From assembly GCA_963921425.1 (NCBI GenBank), contig OY992836.1, positions 17,997,614-18,061,613 of the forward strand: a stretch of DNA of 64,000 nt, written 5' to 3'. Under the pieces are notes generated by a model that worked only from the letters and a program-made list of their open reading frames with translations, was not told the origin of the DNA and made no database searches. The position numbers were made by a program, and so were the translations under genes. Below, piece after piece: positions 1 through 10,639 of the stretch (its first letter is position 1; each line of letters begins with the position of its first letter). This DNA comes from Dryas octopetala. Taxonomy: Eukaryota > Streptophyta > Magnoliopsida > Rosales > Rosaceae.

Positions 1-59
1 ACAGAGAAGAGAGAGAGGGGTTGTTTCTGCTTTCTGGGTATCTGATAGAAGGGACAGTT

Positions 60-140
60 GGAGCAGAGAAGAGGGAAGAATCGAAACGTTTTCTTTGGTT
101 TGATGCGTGCGCAATGGTGGACTGGACTATATATGTATGG
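60..140 (-). promoter_or_regulatory. Promoter-like left edge for a minus-strand gene outside the window
   Basis: On the minus strand a TATA-like stretch (CATATATAG, around 127-135) is followed toward the left edge by a pyrimidine-rich stretch that looks like a plant 5' leader (CT-rich tracts at about 1-80). No start codon with a convincing reading frame is present before the edge. This is an inference from composition only. Confidence 0.35.
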
Positions 141-1229
141 GGACAGCTGACAAGTCAGAGAAGCACAAACTTTGCTTAGATTCTATATTTTAATGTAATA
201 GAAAACGATTATTGGTTGTAGAGCTTTGTTGAACTACTTTTGTTTCTATTTTACTTGTTCCAAGATGAAAAGAATCTCATAATCAGGACCCTCCAATTCG
301 TGGCCCTAATTTCAGTCATGGATAAGTGCATAACTATAATGGCATATTGTAACTCAAAGATTAAATTAAATGAAATCAAAGACTGCCACTTGTTCGATTT
401 TAAATTGAGTGTTATTGCATGATTAACGTGATCAATAGAGATTCTGTCATAGGGCATACCCTACGGAATTAATTGGGTCTCATATATTATTTTGAGTTCA
501 TCCAGTAAGCAAACATATATTCTGCCGTTACATACAATTACTTTTGATGATAAAGAAACTTATACACTACTAAAAAATAAACTCATCAAAATCCAAGAGT
601 TAAAAATGTGGTTATATTCGTACAATCACTGTATAGTAGAATTTCAGTTACGAGTGTATGGTATGCTAATGAATTATAAATAAAATGATTATTTTCGGTC
701 CAAAACAATATTGATGATTATTTTACTAGCAAGCAGCAAGACTGGTGCGTGTATCTTACCAAAATAAATGAATGGTAGGTGCAACACGTTTTCTGGATAC
801 GTTCTCTAAATCACCAGAAAGAAAGAACCACAGAAGCATGAGGAAAGTGACAATGACAAAATTAACGTATTGTCCAAACTCCACCTAATTAGAGTTCCTA
901 AATTTGTAGTCAGATGCCTGAAAATTGTGGGTTTCTCAATAGCCACTTGTAATTTGATCATAAGCAAGTTAAGCAACATAGTTGAACATCAACGGGCCCA
1001 ATTACCTACAAGTTTGGGACAAGATTGGCTGAGACTGGAGAGATTTCTTGAACTAAAACCCAGTAGTCTACATGCTTAGGTATATGTTAAGAAATCCTAA
1101 AAATGAAGGATAACTATTACAATCAAATCTGTGTTGCCTTAAAATTGAAGTCATATGACAAATTGCCAACTGCTAGTGACCTTTGCTTTCAGTCATCAGG
1201 CATAGTCTGACATTTGTGGTGAGATGAGT
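141..1229. other. Intergenic, no gene seen
   Basis: AT-rich DNA with only short reading frames that have no recognisable protein features. The last 100 bases or so next to the phosphatase stop codon are probably its 3' untranslated region. Confidence 0.5.
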
Positions 1230-3366
1230 TCAACTGACTGGAGTCACTGCTTCCTCAGTAGAAATTCTGTGGATAAGGTGAAGTAATATCTTCTCAAGCT
1301 CCTCTCCATCACTCCATTCATTGATGTCAGCCTTGATAAGCGTTGTATTGCTGCAGATGCGCTCCCATAGAGCATAGTACTTCCTTGGCATTACATGGTC
1401 TCCTTCTACAAGCTTCAGAGTTGGGCAAAAATCATTTCTTCCATCTCCTAGGTAGATAAATCTTTTCCTCCCATTTTCCGAAACATAAGCTCGGATTTTG
1501 TCAATCACCAGACCCTAAGATGGAAAGGATAAGACCTCAGTTTTATATGGAAGAAAGCTACTGTAATGAGAAGAAGTAAAAAAAATTCTATGGGACTAAA
1601 ACATATTGAAATGGGAAATAGCCTCTTCAATATCAAACCACAGGACATAACTGAAGCAGAACTCGCTGATATGATAGACCAAGTCACAAAACTTCTTTTC
1701 TTAATAGTGAACCATCTCCACCCCACAGCAGAAATGATAGAAATGCTTAGTTTTGTGTTTATTTTGTAAAAGTTAGGATGGTGAATGATAGAAAAGAAGT
1801 CAATTCATTTTTTTTTTTTCTGCATATGGTATATTGGTGCAGATCAACCCTATTTTTCTTGGGGGATACCATGGAAGGGTCGGTGAATTTGATACCTCTA
1901 TACAAACACTTGAGTCTTAAAACTAATCACCTACCCAAAATTGCATCCAATTTTTGTTTTCTAAATGTCACTGGAAAAAGATTGGAAATGAAGGTGCAAC
2001 ATTTCAATGTCTCCTAAATGAACTCTGATCTTTTCTGGAACAGGACCATATATATAACAACTTATCTCCATTTTGTTATTTTATCGTTACGGTCCAAAGC
2101 ATAGGATAGACAATGACAGAGCCCTCAGCAAGCCATAAACCATATTCCTTGATAACCTTATGCGTATTAGTATCTCAACAGTATATGCAAGTCATATCTA
2201 AAGAGAGGTTCCGTTGATCACAACAAATCAGTTATTTGGTCAATAGCACATACACGGAGAGAATATACAGAGAGAATATATAACTAAAATGGACAATAGA
2301 GTAATACTTTGTTTACAAAGCATCAGACACAAACAAATGCATGTACAAATGCATATTTGTTTGATAAGAAAATTTACCTTGCACATATTTGGAGGGCATA
2401 GATTGCAACCATGAGAAGGTGAGAATAAATCATGGTACGGGAAAATTCTCAGTCTTCCATCTCCATCTACAAAGCTTGGGTTTGTGATGATCTGTGAGAA
2501 GCATCCCAACAGACCATGATATTCCAAGATTGTCTCAATAAAAAACTGATTTGCATCGCTAATTATCCTCAAGTCACATCTGAAACGAAAGACCATATTG
2601 AACACCACATCGTTTGGTCAGCACTAAATCAGTAAGAACACCGGAATCAACATACAACCAACCGTACATAATTTGGCAGAGAAATTTACCCAGAAGTATG
2701 AGCTGACTTAATAGCTGCAATAACCCGAGGATGCATTGGAGTTCTTTTGAGGCACTCTTTAATGTCCTCAGATGTTTTTCCTTGCAAATGGAGCTCCCTC
2801 ATCATCCTAACCTACAATGTTTAACAGTTAACATTAACAAGGCCAGTCCTTTGGCATCATACTGGTTTTCATTTCAAAGTTGTGTGTATGTTGCCTAATG
2901 GGCAAAAGATAAATAAAATTAACATTAACAAACCCAATAAGTCCATGATCAATGTAACAAGCTCACAAGTGCAATTACGCTATACTCAATGCTTTGCATA
3001 GAAATTCTAGTCTTTAGTCTTCATATTTTGCGACCCAATTACTTCTTTTTTTAGTTAGGCTAAGTGTTCAAAATATCAGTTTCTTTTTCACCCATTTCTT
3101 AGGCTAAGTGTTCAAATACCTATTTCAACCAGAGGATAAAAATATCACCAAATGAAGCAACTTTGATAAACATACTACCAAAAGAAAAAGAAAATAAAGA
3201 GAGAAAAAGAGAAAGAGAGAGAACAAACCATGAGTGAGTTCCATGGCATAGTAGAGCGAAGCTCATTGAAGAGCTGGGTAAGACCCATCTCCGTCACCAC
3301 CCAATTATCGCTGTCACCGTCGATTAGGGTCCGGTCAAAGTCAAATACCACCACTATTCCCGCCAT
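1230..3366 (-). CDS. HAD-superfamily phosphatase, PHOSPHO1/PS2 (thiamine phosphate phosphatase-like) family
   Basis: Four exons read on the minus strand: 3366-3229, 2811-2690, 2579-2378 and 1514-1230, all with GT-AG introns and compatible phases, giving 248 residues. HAD motif I is FDFDRT (nucleophile D9, general acid D11), motif II is the serine in RIISDAN (about S94), and motif IV is YLGDGRNDFCP (D178, D182). The family signatures WNSLM, HPRV, PYHD, CPPNMCKG and VMPRK are all present. The closest relatives I know are Arabidopsis PS2/PPsPase1 (At1g73010, pyrophosphatase induced by phosphate starvation) and At4g29530 (thiamine monophosphate phosphatase-like). Sequence alone does not separate these substrates. 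No signal peptide is visible, so it is probably cytosolic. The family commonly has DGAGDYCP where this protein has DGRNDFCP; both metal-binding aspartates are kept. Length is slightly below the roughly 280-residue relatives because the C-terminal tail is short. Confidence 0.9.
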
Positions 3367-3724
3367 TATGAACGCCGGAGGTGGTTTCCCGCCGACCCAG
3401 ATTGCGGTTCCACAGTAACAGCTAAACTTGCCAACTGCAACGGGGGGGTGCGCCAGCTGTTATCCCTCCCCCCCTTCTCTCTCTATCTCTCTCCTTCTCT
3501 TTCTCTCACTTCTTTCTCTCTCTCACTTTCTCTCTTCCTCTCTCTCTCTAATGGGGATAACACCTGTCCCTATAACAGGGACAGGTAAGTTATTTTCTGC
3601 CAACTGAGTTATGGATCGTTGTTTGGCCAAAAAAATAGTTATTGATCGTTGAGCCAGCTTCCATTTAAACGACAGCATTTGGTTCTCTTGGACTTTCTTC
3701 TTGGTAACTTTTTTTTTTTTTATT
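3367..3724. other. Phosphatase 5' flank with pyrimidine-rich tract
   Basis: Upstream of the phosphatase start on the minus strand. It contains a CT-rich run (about 3465-3550, read as GA-rich on the coding strand), a common feature of plant core promoters and leaders. No gene seen. Confidence 0.4.
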
Positions 3725-4785
3725 GACTTTTTTTTCACATTTACCACTCAAACTTTGCCCCATGTGCTTAAATACCACGGTTACCACTCATAAAAAAAAA
3801 AAATTTGGCCAATTGTCATTCATACTTTCCAAATTGTGCTAATATACATTAGCACCGTTTGCAAAGTATGTGTAGTATTTGTGCACAAGATTTAAAGTTT
3901 GGGTAGTAAATATGTAAAATAGTCAATTTTTTTCCTAAACTTTTCATTTTGTCCTTAAACAGAATTTAAAAAACTATTTTAAAATTTGGAAAATTGAAAA
4001 TGTATTTCTAAATAATTTTTGTAATGAAAGAATATATTTCGCACTTAAATAAAAAATAAAAAAACATTAATAAAACAAAATAGGAGTGCCGAACACGGTG
4101 GCCGTGGTGGGTGTGAAATGTGTCGGTGGAGGTGGGAGGCAATTGGCTAAATTTTTGTTATGAATGGTATAGTGTAAAGTTTGGGTGCTAAATGTGCAAA
4201 AAAGACAAAAGATTTTATGATTTAACGAAAAATTGGATGAAATATAACAGCAGGTGCCACATTAGCACTATTTGCAAAAGAGTGAGGTTATGCAGACCAC
4301 TCTCAGCTGTTGAGTTGACCACCCTAACATATTTTGTCCAACTTTTTTCCTATTTTACCCTTTATTGCAAAAACATGAAGAAATCACTCAGATCTATTCG
4401 GTGGTTATTTACCGAAATATCCACCAATGTTCGGCATATAAGTGTCGAATAAACACAAATATTTCGGTAGATAACTGTCAAATGCCTTTTTCATTTTCAT
4501 TTAGTAGTTATCCATCAAAAAATCTACTAATGTTCAGCAGATCACTATCGAATAACCACAAATATTTCGGTAGATAACTGTTGAATGACCCGACGAATAA
4601 AATTGAAATTTTTTGTTTTAAGGGTAAAGTTGAAATTTTAAAATATGATGGTCAACTCAATAGTTTATGGTGGTCGGAATAGCATCACTCTTTGCAAAAT
4701 ATCGGTGGCAATATGCCAAATTTTTTTTATTGGTGGTATTTGCTTAAACAATGTAAAGCCTGAATGGTAAATGTGCAAAATAGCC
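3725..4785. mobile_element. Compound Mutator-like TIR element, 1061 bp, 9-bp TSD
   Basis: The left end begins GACTTTTTTTTCACATTTAC and the right end reads ATGTGCAAAATAGCC, so the ends are imperfect inverted repeats. Both are flanked by the 9-bp direct repeat TTTTTTATT (3716-3724 and 4786-4794). Nine-bp duplications are characteristic of Mutator-like elements. Further right-type ends occur inside, near 3932 and 4208, so several related elements seem to be fused or nested. Two diverged copies of a roughly 100-bp unit lie at 4380-4590 (shared ATATTTCGGTAGATAACTGT). There is no transposase. Confidence 0.75.
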
Positions 4786-5073
4786 TTTTTTATTTATTTG
4801 AAATTAACGACAACTTTTTTGGGCCATATTCGTTTATACAAAATTCGGCCCTCATTCTTTAGTGGATGGTTGCATTGGGCCCTTCATTCTAGTGGGCTGC
4901 CCAATGCTGTTGGCAGTTACCGAAGCCTCAATAAAGGTAACTGGACCCAACTCCATTCATATTCTTGAGGGCTAATGAGTAATTTACATCCATTAAAATT
5001 TGTGTCCAGTAGTTAATCTACAGTATCTACTGTTCAGAAGGCATTTTATATATTGCCAAAAGAAAAAAATAAA

Positions 5074-6286
5074 TAGAAAATTAGGATTAAATACCAAATA
5101 TCAATAGGTTTATTGATTTTAACTACTAAATTTCAATAATTTTTTAGTTTAGATATCAAAATTAAATAGCATTTTAGATTAGGTACTAGTTGAAAAGTCA
5201 AACAAAATAATAAAGTAAAAGGTATTAGAATTTACAAATATTACATCACATGCCACTACAATAAAAAAAATATTACACCACAAATATTACATTAATTTAT
5301 ACTATATTGTATTTATAAATAAAAATCAATCCAGTCACAACTTAACTGTGACTGTCTTGGTAAATTAAAAGAGACAACTCACACCATTATACTATGTATT
5401 ATTTTGAGTAAAAATATTGTTTTGACCTCTATTTATACTATATTATAGTATAATTTCTCTAAAAAAAATTCAATTAAGTCACAATTTAATTGTGACTGTC
5501 TCACAACTTAGATGTGACTGTCGTTCAGTCACAACTAAATGTGAGTGTCGTACAATCACAACTAAATGTGAAATTGAGACTACATTAGCAAATTTTCAAG
5601 ATAATATAAAAGTCTCAAGGGCAATTTTGTTTAAACCTTATAAATTTTAACTAACATCCATTATATGTGGGGCAAAGGATAAAAATGTCAAATGAAAAAA
5701 GCTCAAATCAAAAGGGCCAACATGTTTGTGACCTAATCTAAAAAACTATATTTAAATTTAGTAGTTCAATTGAAATATTATATGGTCTTCATGCTATACC
5801 AAAAAATTATTAGAATTTGGTATTTAATCCTAATTTTCTAAATATCAATAGTTTTTCAATAAAGCAGCAAGCCACTAATTTTTTTTAGTTTAGGTACTAA
5901 CCTAGAGTAAAACATTTTGGATTAGGTCACAAATCAGTTTGTTATATAGTTGTGACTGTCGAACAATCACAGTTGTGATTAAACTGTGACTATTTCAAAT
6001 TTATAAAAATTTAAAATTTTTAAGAGTTTAATACTTTTGATTTAGGCTTGGGGAATGAAGTTATATAACTTAAAGACTAAACAGTAAAGTTTAAGCCTTG
6101 CAAATATTGAAAAAACAACAAATCAATAAAAAAGTTATGACTGTTAGACAGTCACAGCTCGATATAACCATGTTTTTTAAAATTGGTACATAAACTGAAA
6201 TTTAGTACCTAAAGTAAAATGACATAAATGTTTTGGTAGTTAAAATGAAAAAATATTACAATTTGGTACCTAAAATCAACGAACTT
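5074..6286. mobile_element. MITE family 1 copy, interrupted by a related element
   Basis: The ends are TAGAAAATTAGGATTAAATA on the left and ATCAACGAACTT on the right. They are flanked by AAAAATAAA at 5065-5073 and 6287-6295, a perfect 9-bp target-site duplication. Removing the inner insertion and its extra 9-bp duplication leaves 469 bp, the same length as the copy at 55068-55536. Non-coding; contains repeated GTCACA/TGTGAC palindromic motifs. Confidence 0.88.
5106..5840. mobile_element. Nested MITE family 1 relative (735 bp)
   Basis: Begins AGGTTTATTGATTTTAACTA and ends TATTTAATCCTAATTTTCTA. These are the two family 1 termini in the opposite orientation to the host element. It is flanked by AATATCAAT at 5097-5105 and 5841-5849, a perfect 9-bp duplication of host-element sequence. 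It is longer than other copies because of a different AT-rich interior carrying several TGTGACTG inverted motifs (5330-5575). No coding capacity. Confidence 0.85.
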
Positions 6287-6295
6287 AAAAATAAA

Positions 6296-7385
6296 AGGAG
6301 TTTATAAATTTGTTGGTTATATTTTTGCATGTCGTGTCAACGGTTATAGTTATTGTGGTGCTTGTTTTAATTATGTGTGTCTGTATCATAATCGTGTTTG
6401 CCTCACCCATTTGACATCTTTAGCAACAGAAAGACCAAAAGAAACCCACTCGCAAAAAAAAAAATAATAATAATAAAGAAGTTGATGCCAAACTGCCAAC
6501 CAAGGTACATGCGATAGGAATGCATCCCACATGGAAGATGAAGAAATTAATATTGTGGGGGACAAGAGGGTGGCGGCCGGGGCTTCGGACCCTCAATCTT
6601 TTTTTTTGGCCATCAATCTTTAAATTCAAAGAAACTCATACCTATAGGCTATAGAGAAGTGAATATAAAATCATGAGAAATGAAACTCATATTCTTTCTT
6701 TAAAGTATTGAAAGCGCGACACAATACACCATCAATTAGGGATTCAATTTGAGTTGGATAACAAGACTATTCATCAACCAAAATGATGTTTGGTAAAATA
6801 ATATGCCAAATGAACAATACCATAAGTTTAAAACCAGAAGTTTCTATATATATGAACGCACCTTCTAGTAGACACTGACCTGCATACGCTTACACATTTG
6901 GTTCGATAGACATACCAAAATGAGCAGAGGAGAAAGCCAAAAAAACCGACTGCCAAATTGGCATTAATAAGTAGTGAATGTGGAAGAAGAAGCATTCATT
7001 GCAATGAAACCCAACTGACAAACAGAATCTTAAAAGGATGGTATTGCATTTATTTGTTTTGGAATGGAGCCACCGCCGTAATTGTGACGGTTGCGTTATG
7101 GACCATCAACCGTTTGGTAAGCCTCACTAGACAAATGGCCATCTAAAGAGGGAGACCATTCGGATAACCACCTCTCGAATGAGAAAAAAACATGAATTAC
7201 CTTGATCGAATTCATTCATTCAAAAATGTCATACAAAGAGATCGATAGAGGTGATGAATAGTAGTAAATTAAGTAAGCATACCACATTACCCACTTAATA
7301 ACCTACAACCCTCACGTTTATGGCCTTTCCCCCAAAACTTGGTAATTGAATTACACAATAAACCCAAACCCCACTCTTAATTCAC
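6296..7385. other. Intergenic, no gene seen
   Basis: AT-rich sequence with short open frames lacking any recognisable motif. The part nearest 7385 is probably 3' flank of the kinase gene. Confidence 0.5.
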
Positions 7386-7391
7386 TACTTG

Positions 7392-7705
7392 TTAGATAGA
7401 AACCAGAGGTTTCTCCAGCATTTTCCTGTCAGATTTCTCACCATCCAAACTAATCACCCACTTAGACATGTCCAATCCAACTGAATCAACCATCTCCTTA
7501 TTATTATTATTCCCAAACTCAAACACAAACCCTCTTTTATTATACCGCACAAACCTTGGACTCTGCAACATCCCCATCGATCTCGACTTGCTCAGCCTCA
7601 CCATTGCAGCACCTGGAGCCACCTTCACTGCCACCCCTGTACCCTTCCGCACACTATAATTAATCTCATTCACCGACCCAATTGACTTTGACCACACGAC
7701 CACCA
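7392..7705 (-). pseudogene. Out-of-frame C-terminal tail of the kinase gene
   Basis: A minus-strand frame, open from about 7706 to a stop at 7392, overlaps the end of the kinase frame by roughly 40 bases. It encodes a basic, serine-rich segment including MVRLSKSRSMGMLQSPRFVR and then an ordinary-looking tail of about 50 residues. It has no good start codon of its own, because a TGA lies just upstream in frame. The simplest reading is that a one-base change between 7706 and 7666 moved the original tail out of frame. I found no plausible small intron that would join the frames. A sequence error in this window would give the same picture. Confidence 0.5.
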
Positions 7706-8916
7706 ATCATAGCATCGCATTCGCTCTCACTCCCACCGTAATACTCTGTGCTCAACACACTCGATACCTTCCCTTTCCTATTCAACTTACTCCTCCTACT
7801 CCCTCCAGCTCGCGCGCTCTTCATCACCACCTCTTCGTAATCGCTAAACCCATCCACCAAGTGCCCCCCGTTCTCCACGCGCCTCACGCGCCGCTTCAAG
7901 TTGTTCCATATCGGCGGCGCGTGAACTTTCTTGCTAACAACTTTGAGACACTCAACCACCTCGGCCATCCCCGGCCGCTTCTCGGCCGTCGATCTCACGC
8001 ACCTGGCGGCCAACACAGCCAAGTGCCGGACGACGGCAGGGTCCGCCGGCGGGCCGATTCTCCGGTCGCATATTCCGGCGAAGTCGCCGTGCTTTATGAT
8101 CGGAACTGCCCAGTCCACCACCGATGGCGGACTGTAATTCACGTCAATGGCGTTCCTCCCGCTCACGATCTCCAGCAGCAAAATCCCGAAGCTGAACACA
8201 TCGCTCTTGGTGCTCAGATCCCCCGGCGCAAGATAGCCCGGGTCGAGGTACCCTAACGTTCCCGCCGGTGGCGTACACTTAACACGAACGTCCTCCACGT
8301 GTCCCCTGAGCGCGAGCCCCAAGTCGGCGAGGCGCGCGTTCCAGTCGGCGTCGATTAAGACGTTGGAGGATTTAATGTCTCGGTGGATTACGGGGGGATT
8401 GGAAGAGTGGAGCGCCTGAACCGCTTTGGCTATTTGTAAACTGAACCGGACCCGGCGGGTCCACCCTGGAGGTCTGGAGCGCAAGTGGAGCAGATCGTAG
8501 AGAGAACCGTTGGGCATGTACTCGACGACAACCAATTTAGTGTCGTTTGAGTCGGCGCAGAAGCCGATTAGATTGACTAGCCTGGGGTGTCGGACGCGGG
8601 AGAGGATCTCGATCTCGTTTTCCACAGCAGTGCCGCAAGTATACGACGTTTGAGGGGTTCGGTTGGAGAATTTGGTTTTTTTAACTGCGGCGACGAGCTT
8701 GCCGCCGTCGAGAACGGCTCTGTAGACGCTGCCGTGGCTGCCTTTGCCTAAAAAGCTGTCGGCGGAGAAACCGTTGGTGGCGGCGACGAGGTCGTCGTAG
8801 AAGAAGCGTCGGATGTTGGGTTTGATACGACGGGGTTTGGGCTTCCTCTTGAGGTCCCAGTTGTAGGGATCGCAGGTGGCGATTGCCGAGTCTGCATTGC
8901 AAGAGAGGTAGCCCAT
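7666..8916 (-). CDS. Receptor-like cytoplasmic serine/threonine kinase (At5g23170/At3g51990-like)
   Basis: Single-exon 416-residue protein. It starts MGYLSC, so Gly2 and Cys6 form a likely myristoylation/palmitoylation anchor to the plasma membrane; there is no ectodomain or membrane span. The kinase domain runs from about 48 to 330. It has the Gly-rich loop GKGSHGSVY (57-65), the ATP lysine in VAAVKK (K79), the catalytic HRDIKSSN (D180) and DLG in place of DFG (D198). The TKSDVFSFGILLLEIVSGR signature follows, with a DPGY motif where APE usually lies. The DLG and loose APE region are, to my knowledge, normal for this subfamily and do not imply a dead kinase. Codon use is GC-rich compared with the flanking DNA. 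The protein ends at a stop that probably cuts off its native tail (7392-7705). Role and substrates are unknown. Confidence 0.9.
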   Translation of the reverse strand: MGYLSCNADSAIATCDPYNWDLKRKPKPRRIKPNIRRFFYDDLVAATNGFSADSFLGKGSHGSVYRAVLDGGKLVAAVKKTKFSNRTPQTSYTCGTAVENEIEILSRVRHPRLVNLIGFCADSNDTKLVVVEYMPNGSLYDLLHLRSRPPGWTRRVRFSLQIAKAVQALHSSNPPVIHRDIKSSNVLIDADWNARLADLGLALRGHVEDVRVKCTPPAGTLGYLDPGYLAPGDLSTKSDVFSFGILLLEIVSGRNAIDVNYSPPSVVDWAVPIIKHGDFAGICDRRIGPPADPAVVRHLAVLAARCVRSTAEKRPGMAEVVECLKVVSKKVHAPPIWNNLKRRVRRVENGGHLVDGFSDYEEVVMKSARAGGSRRSKLNRKGKVSSVLSTEYYGGSESECDAMIGGRVVKVNWVGE

Positions 8917-10639
8917 TATTTTGATTTGATGTGTTAATCACTCAAAGACAATGAAATAGGGAAAGAGGGAAAGTGGGTTCTGTGAGAGAGGTGAGATTGA
9001 GAGGTGGAAAAGATAAAGGGAGGTGGAAGGAGGAGCAGGTGGTGAAGAAGGTGGAGAGTAGCGGCAAAAGCCATTAGTGCAAAGGCCAAGGGGGAGTTGG
9101 TTGTGGCGCTTAAAGTCTCTCACACTCTCTCTCTCAGTCTCTCAGTAGGTGATAAGTAAAAGACTAAAGGGAGAGAGAGACAGACAGAGAGAGATGTGAA
9201 AGCAATCAAAGCCTATCAAACTCAAAACCTCAAAGGGGGTTGTAAATTTTTTTCAAACATTGGCAAATGGGGAGTGGTGAGTTTTGGATTATTTTATGTT
9301 TTTATTACATGCAAAAGTGTGCAAGTGTGCAACTTTGAAGGGAATTTCTCGGGGGTTGTTGGGCTTTTATCTCCTAAAGAGATGGGCCTTCTGGGCCCGT
9401 ACTCTTTTGCTTCATCATTGGCGGTCCCATTTTCTAAATTTCTGATCAACTTTCGACTTTTTTCTTAAAGACGTACACAGTAGTACAGTACACTCCATCA
9501 TGACTTTGAATTAATATTGTAATCAAAGTAATTAATGGAATAAGTAATAACCAAGGTACCTTTAGCCTTTAGGAATTAATGGAATAATCAAAGTAATATG
9601 AATAACCCATTTTATGTTTTCTGACCTTTTTTTTTTTTTTTTAATCGACATAGTTAAATTGAGAAGTTATTATATCTGATCGTAACATTACGTGACATGA
9701 TGAAATATATTATCAATATACTTAAATTAAAATTTATTTAGTTCATAAATTTCAATTTTTTTATACTGTATGAAAAGTGATTCCACAAAAGAGAAAAATT
9801 GAAACCCTCTAGCCAATTTTAAAAATATCAATTACATTTACCGTTATCTATTGTATATACAAATCCTAAACACATAAATGAAAATAAGTGATATTTTTTT
9901 ATTATTGATAAATATAAGAATGAAAATCTTACTTTTCAAAAAAATGCATAAAAATTAGTTATCCAAAAATCAAGTCTGCAAACTAAACAGAGTCTAGGAT
10001 TCAAAGTGCAAATCAAATGAAGCTATCAATTCAGCATCATAATTGCGATTTAGTTCCTTCCTTCCATTCTTTTCTTTTGTTTGATAGCCGCACTCACGGA
10101 TTATTTTGGAGCTATGTGGGCAATTAATTAAACTTCCAAATATACATTATGTGTGTCTCCATTTCAGTCCAAAGAGGAAAGAGCCATTTCGCTACGATGA
10201 TGGTGTGTGGTGGAGCAGATTGGACCCAGATGTTTATTGGGCTGGGCGAGATGAATTTGGATAGGTGAGAGTGAGAGTGAGAGTGAGAGTGTGAGACAAG
10301 TAAATTGTTGTAATAAATATATTTACTAGTACTTGCAACCATTGTAATAAAGTGCTCAGTAAAATGGGTTCGCGGTGATAATTAGTAATTACTTAATTGG
10401 GATGGAGGGATCACCAAAGGAGCTAATTGATTAATAATGGAGCGAGGACTGAGGAGATATTTAGGGAGGAGATATTTAGGGTTGAGGCATGCATGCATGT
10501 CACACGTTTTCTACATTCACAATTTCTGCATGACTATGTATGAGTGAGTGAGGCTCATGAATCACCTAATTTTGAGGGAAAAGGAGAAAGAATTGGAATT
10601 GGAGTTCTACTTATACGAGTTACCTTTTGCTATAGTAGT
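8917..10639. other. Kinase 5' flank and intergenic DNA
   Basis: GA-rich tracts at 9120-9195 lie upstream of the kinase start (minus strand). A (GTGAGA)n microsatellite occurs at 10265-10292. The rest is AT-rich with no gene seen. Confidence 0.45.

Noticed and set aside
7861-8256. 131-codon plus-strand frame opposite the kinase
   Set aside because: Antisense shadow of the kinase exon with no domain signature.
8681-8941. Arginine/glutamine-rich 86-codon frame
   Set aside because: It overlaps the kinase coding exon in another frame; composition reflects GC-rich kinase codons.
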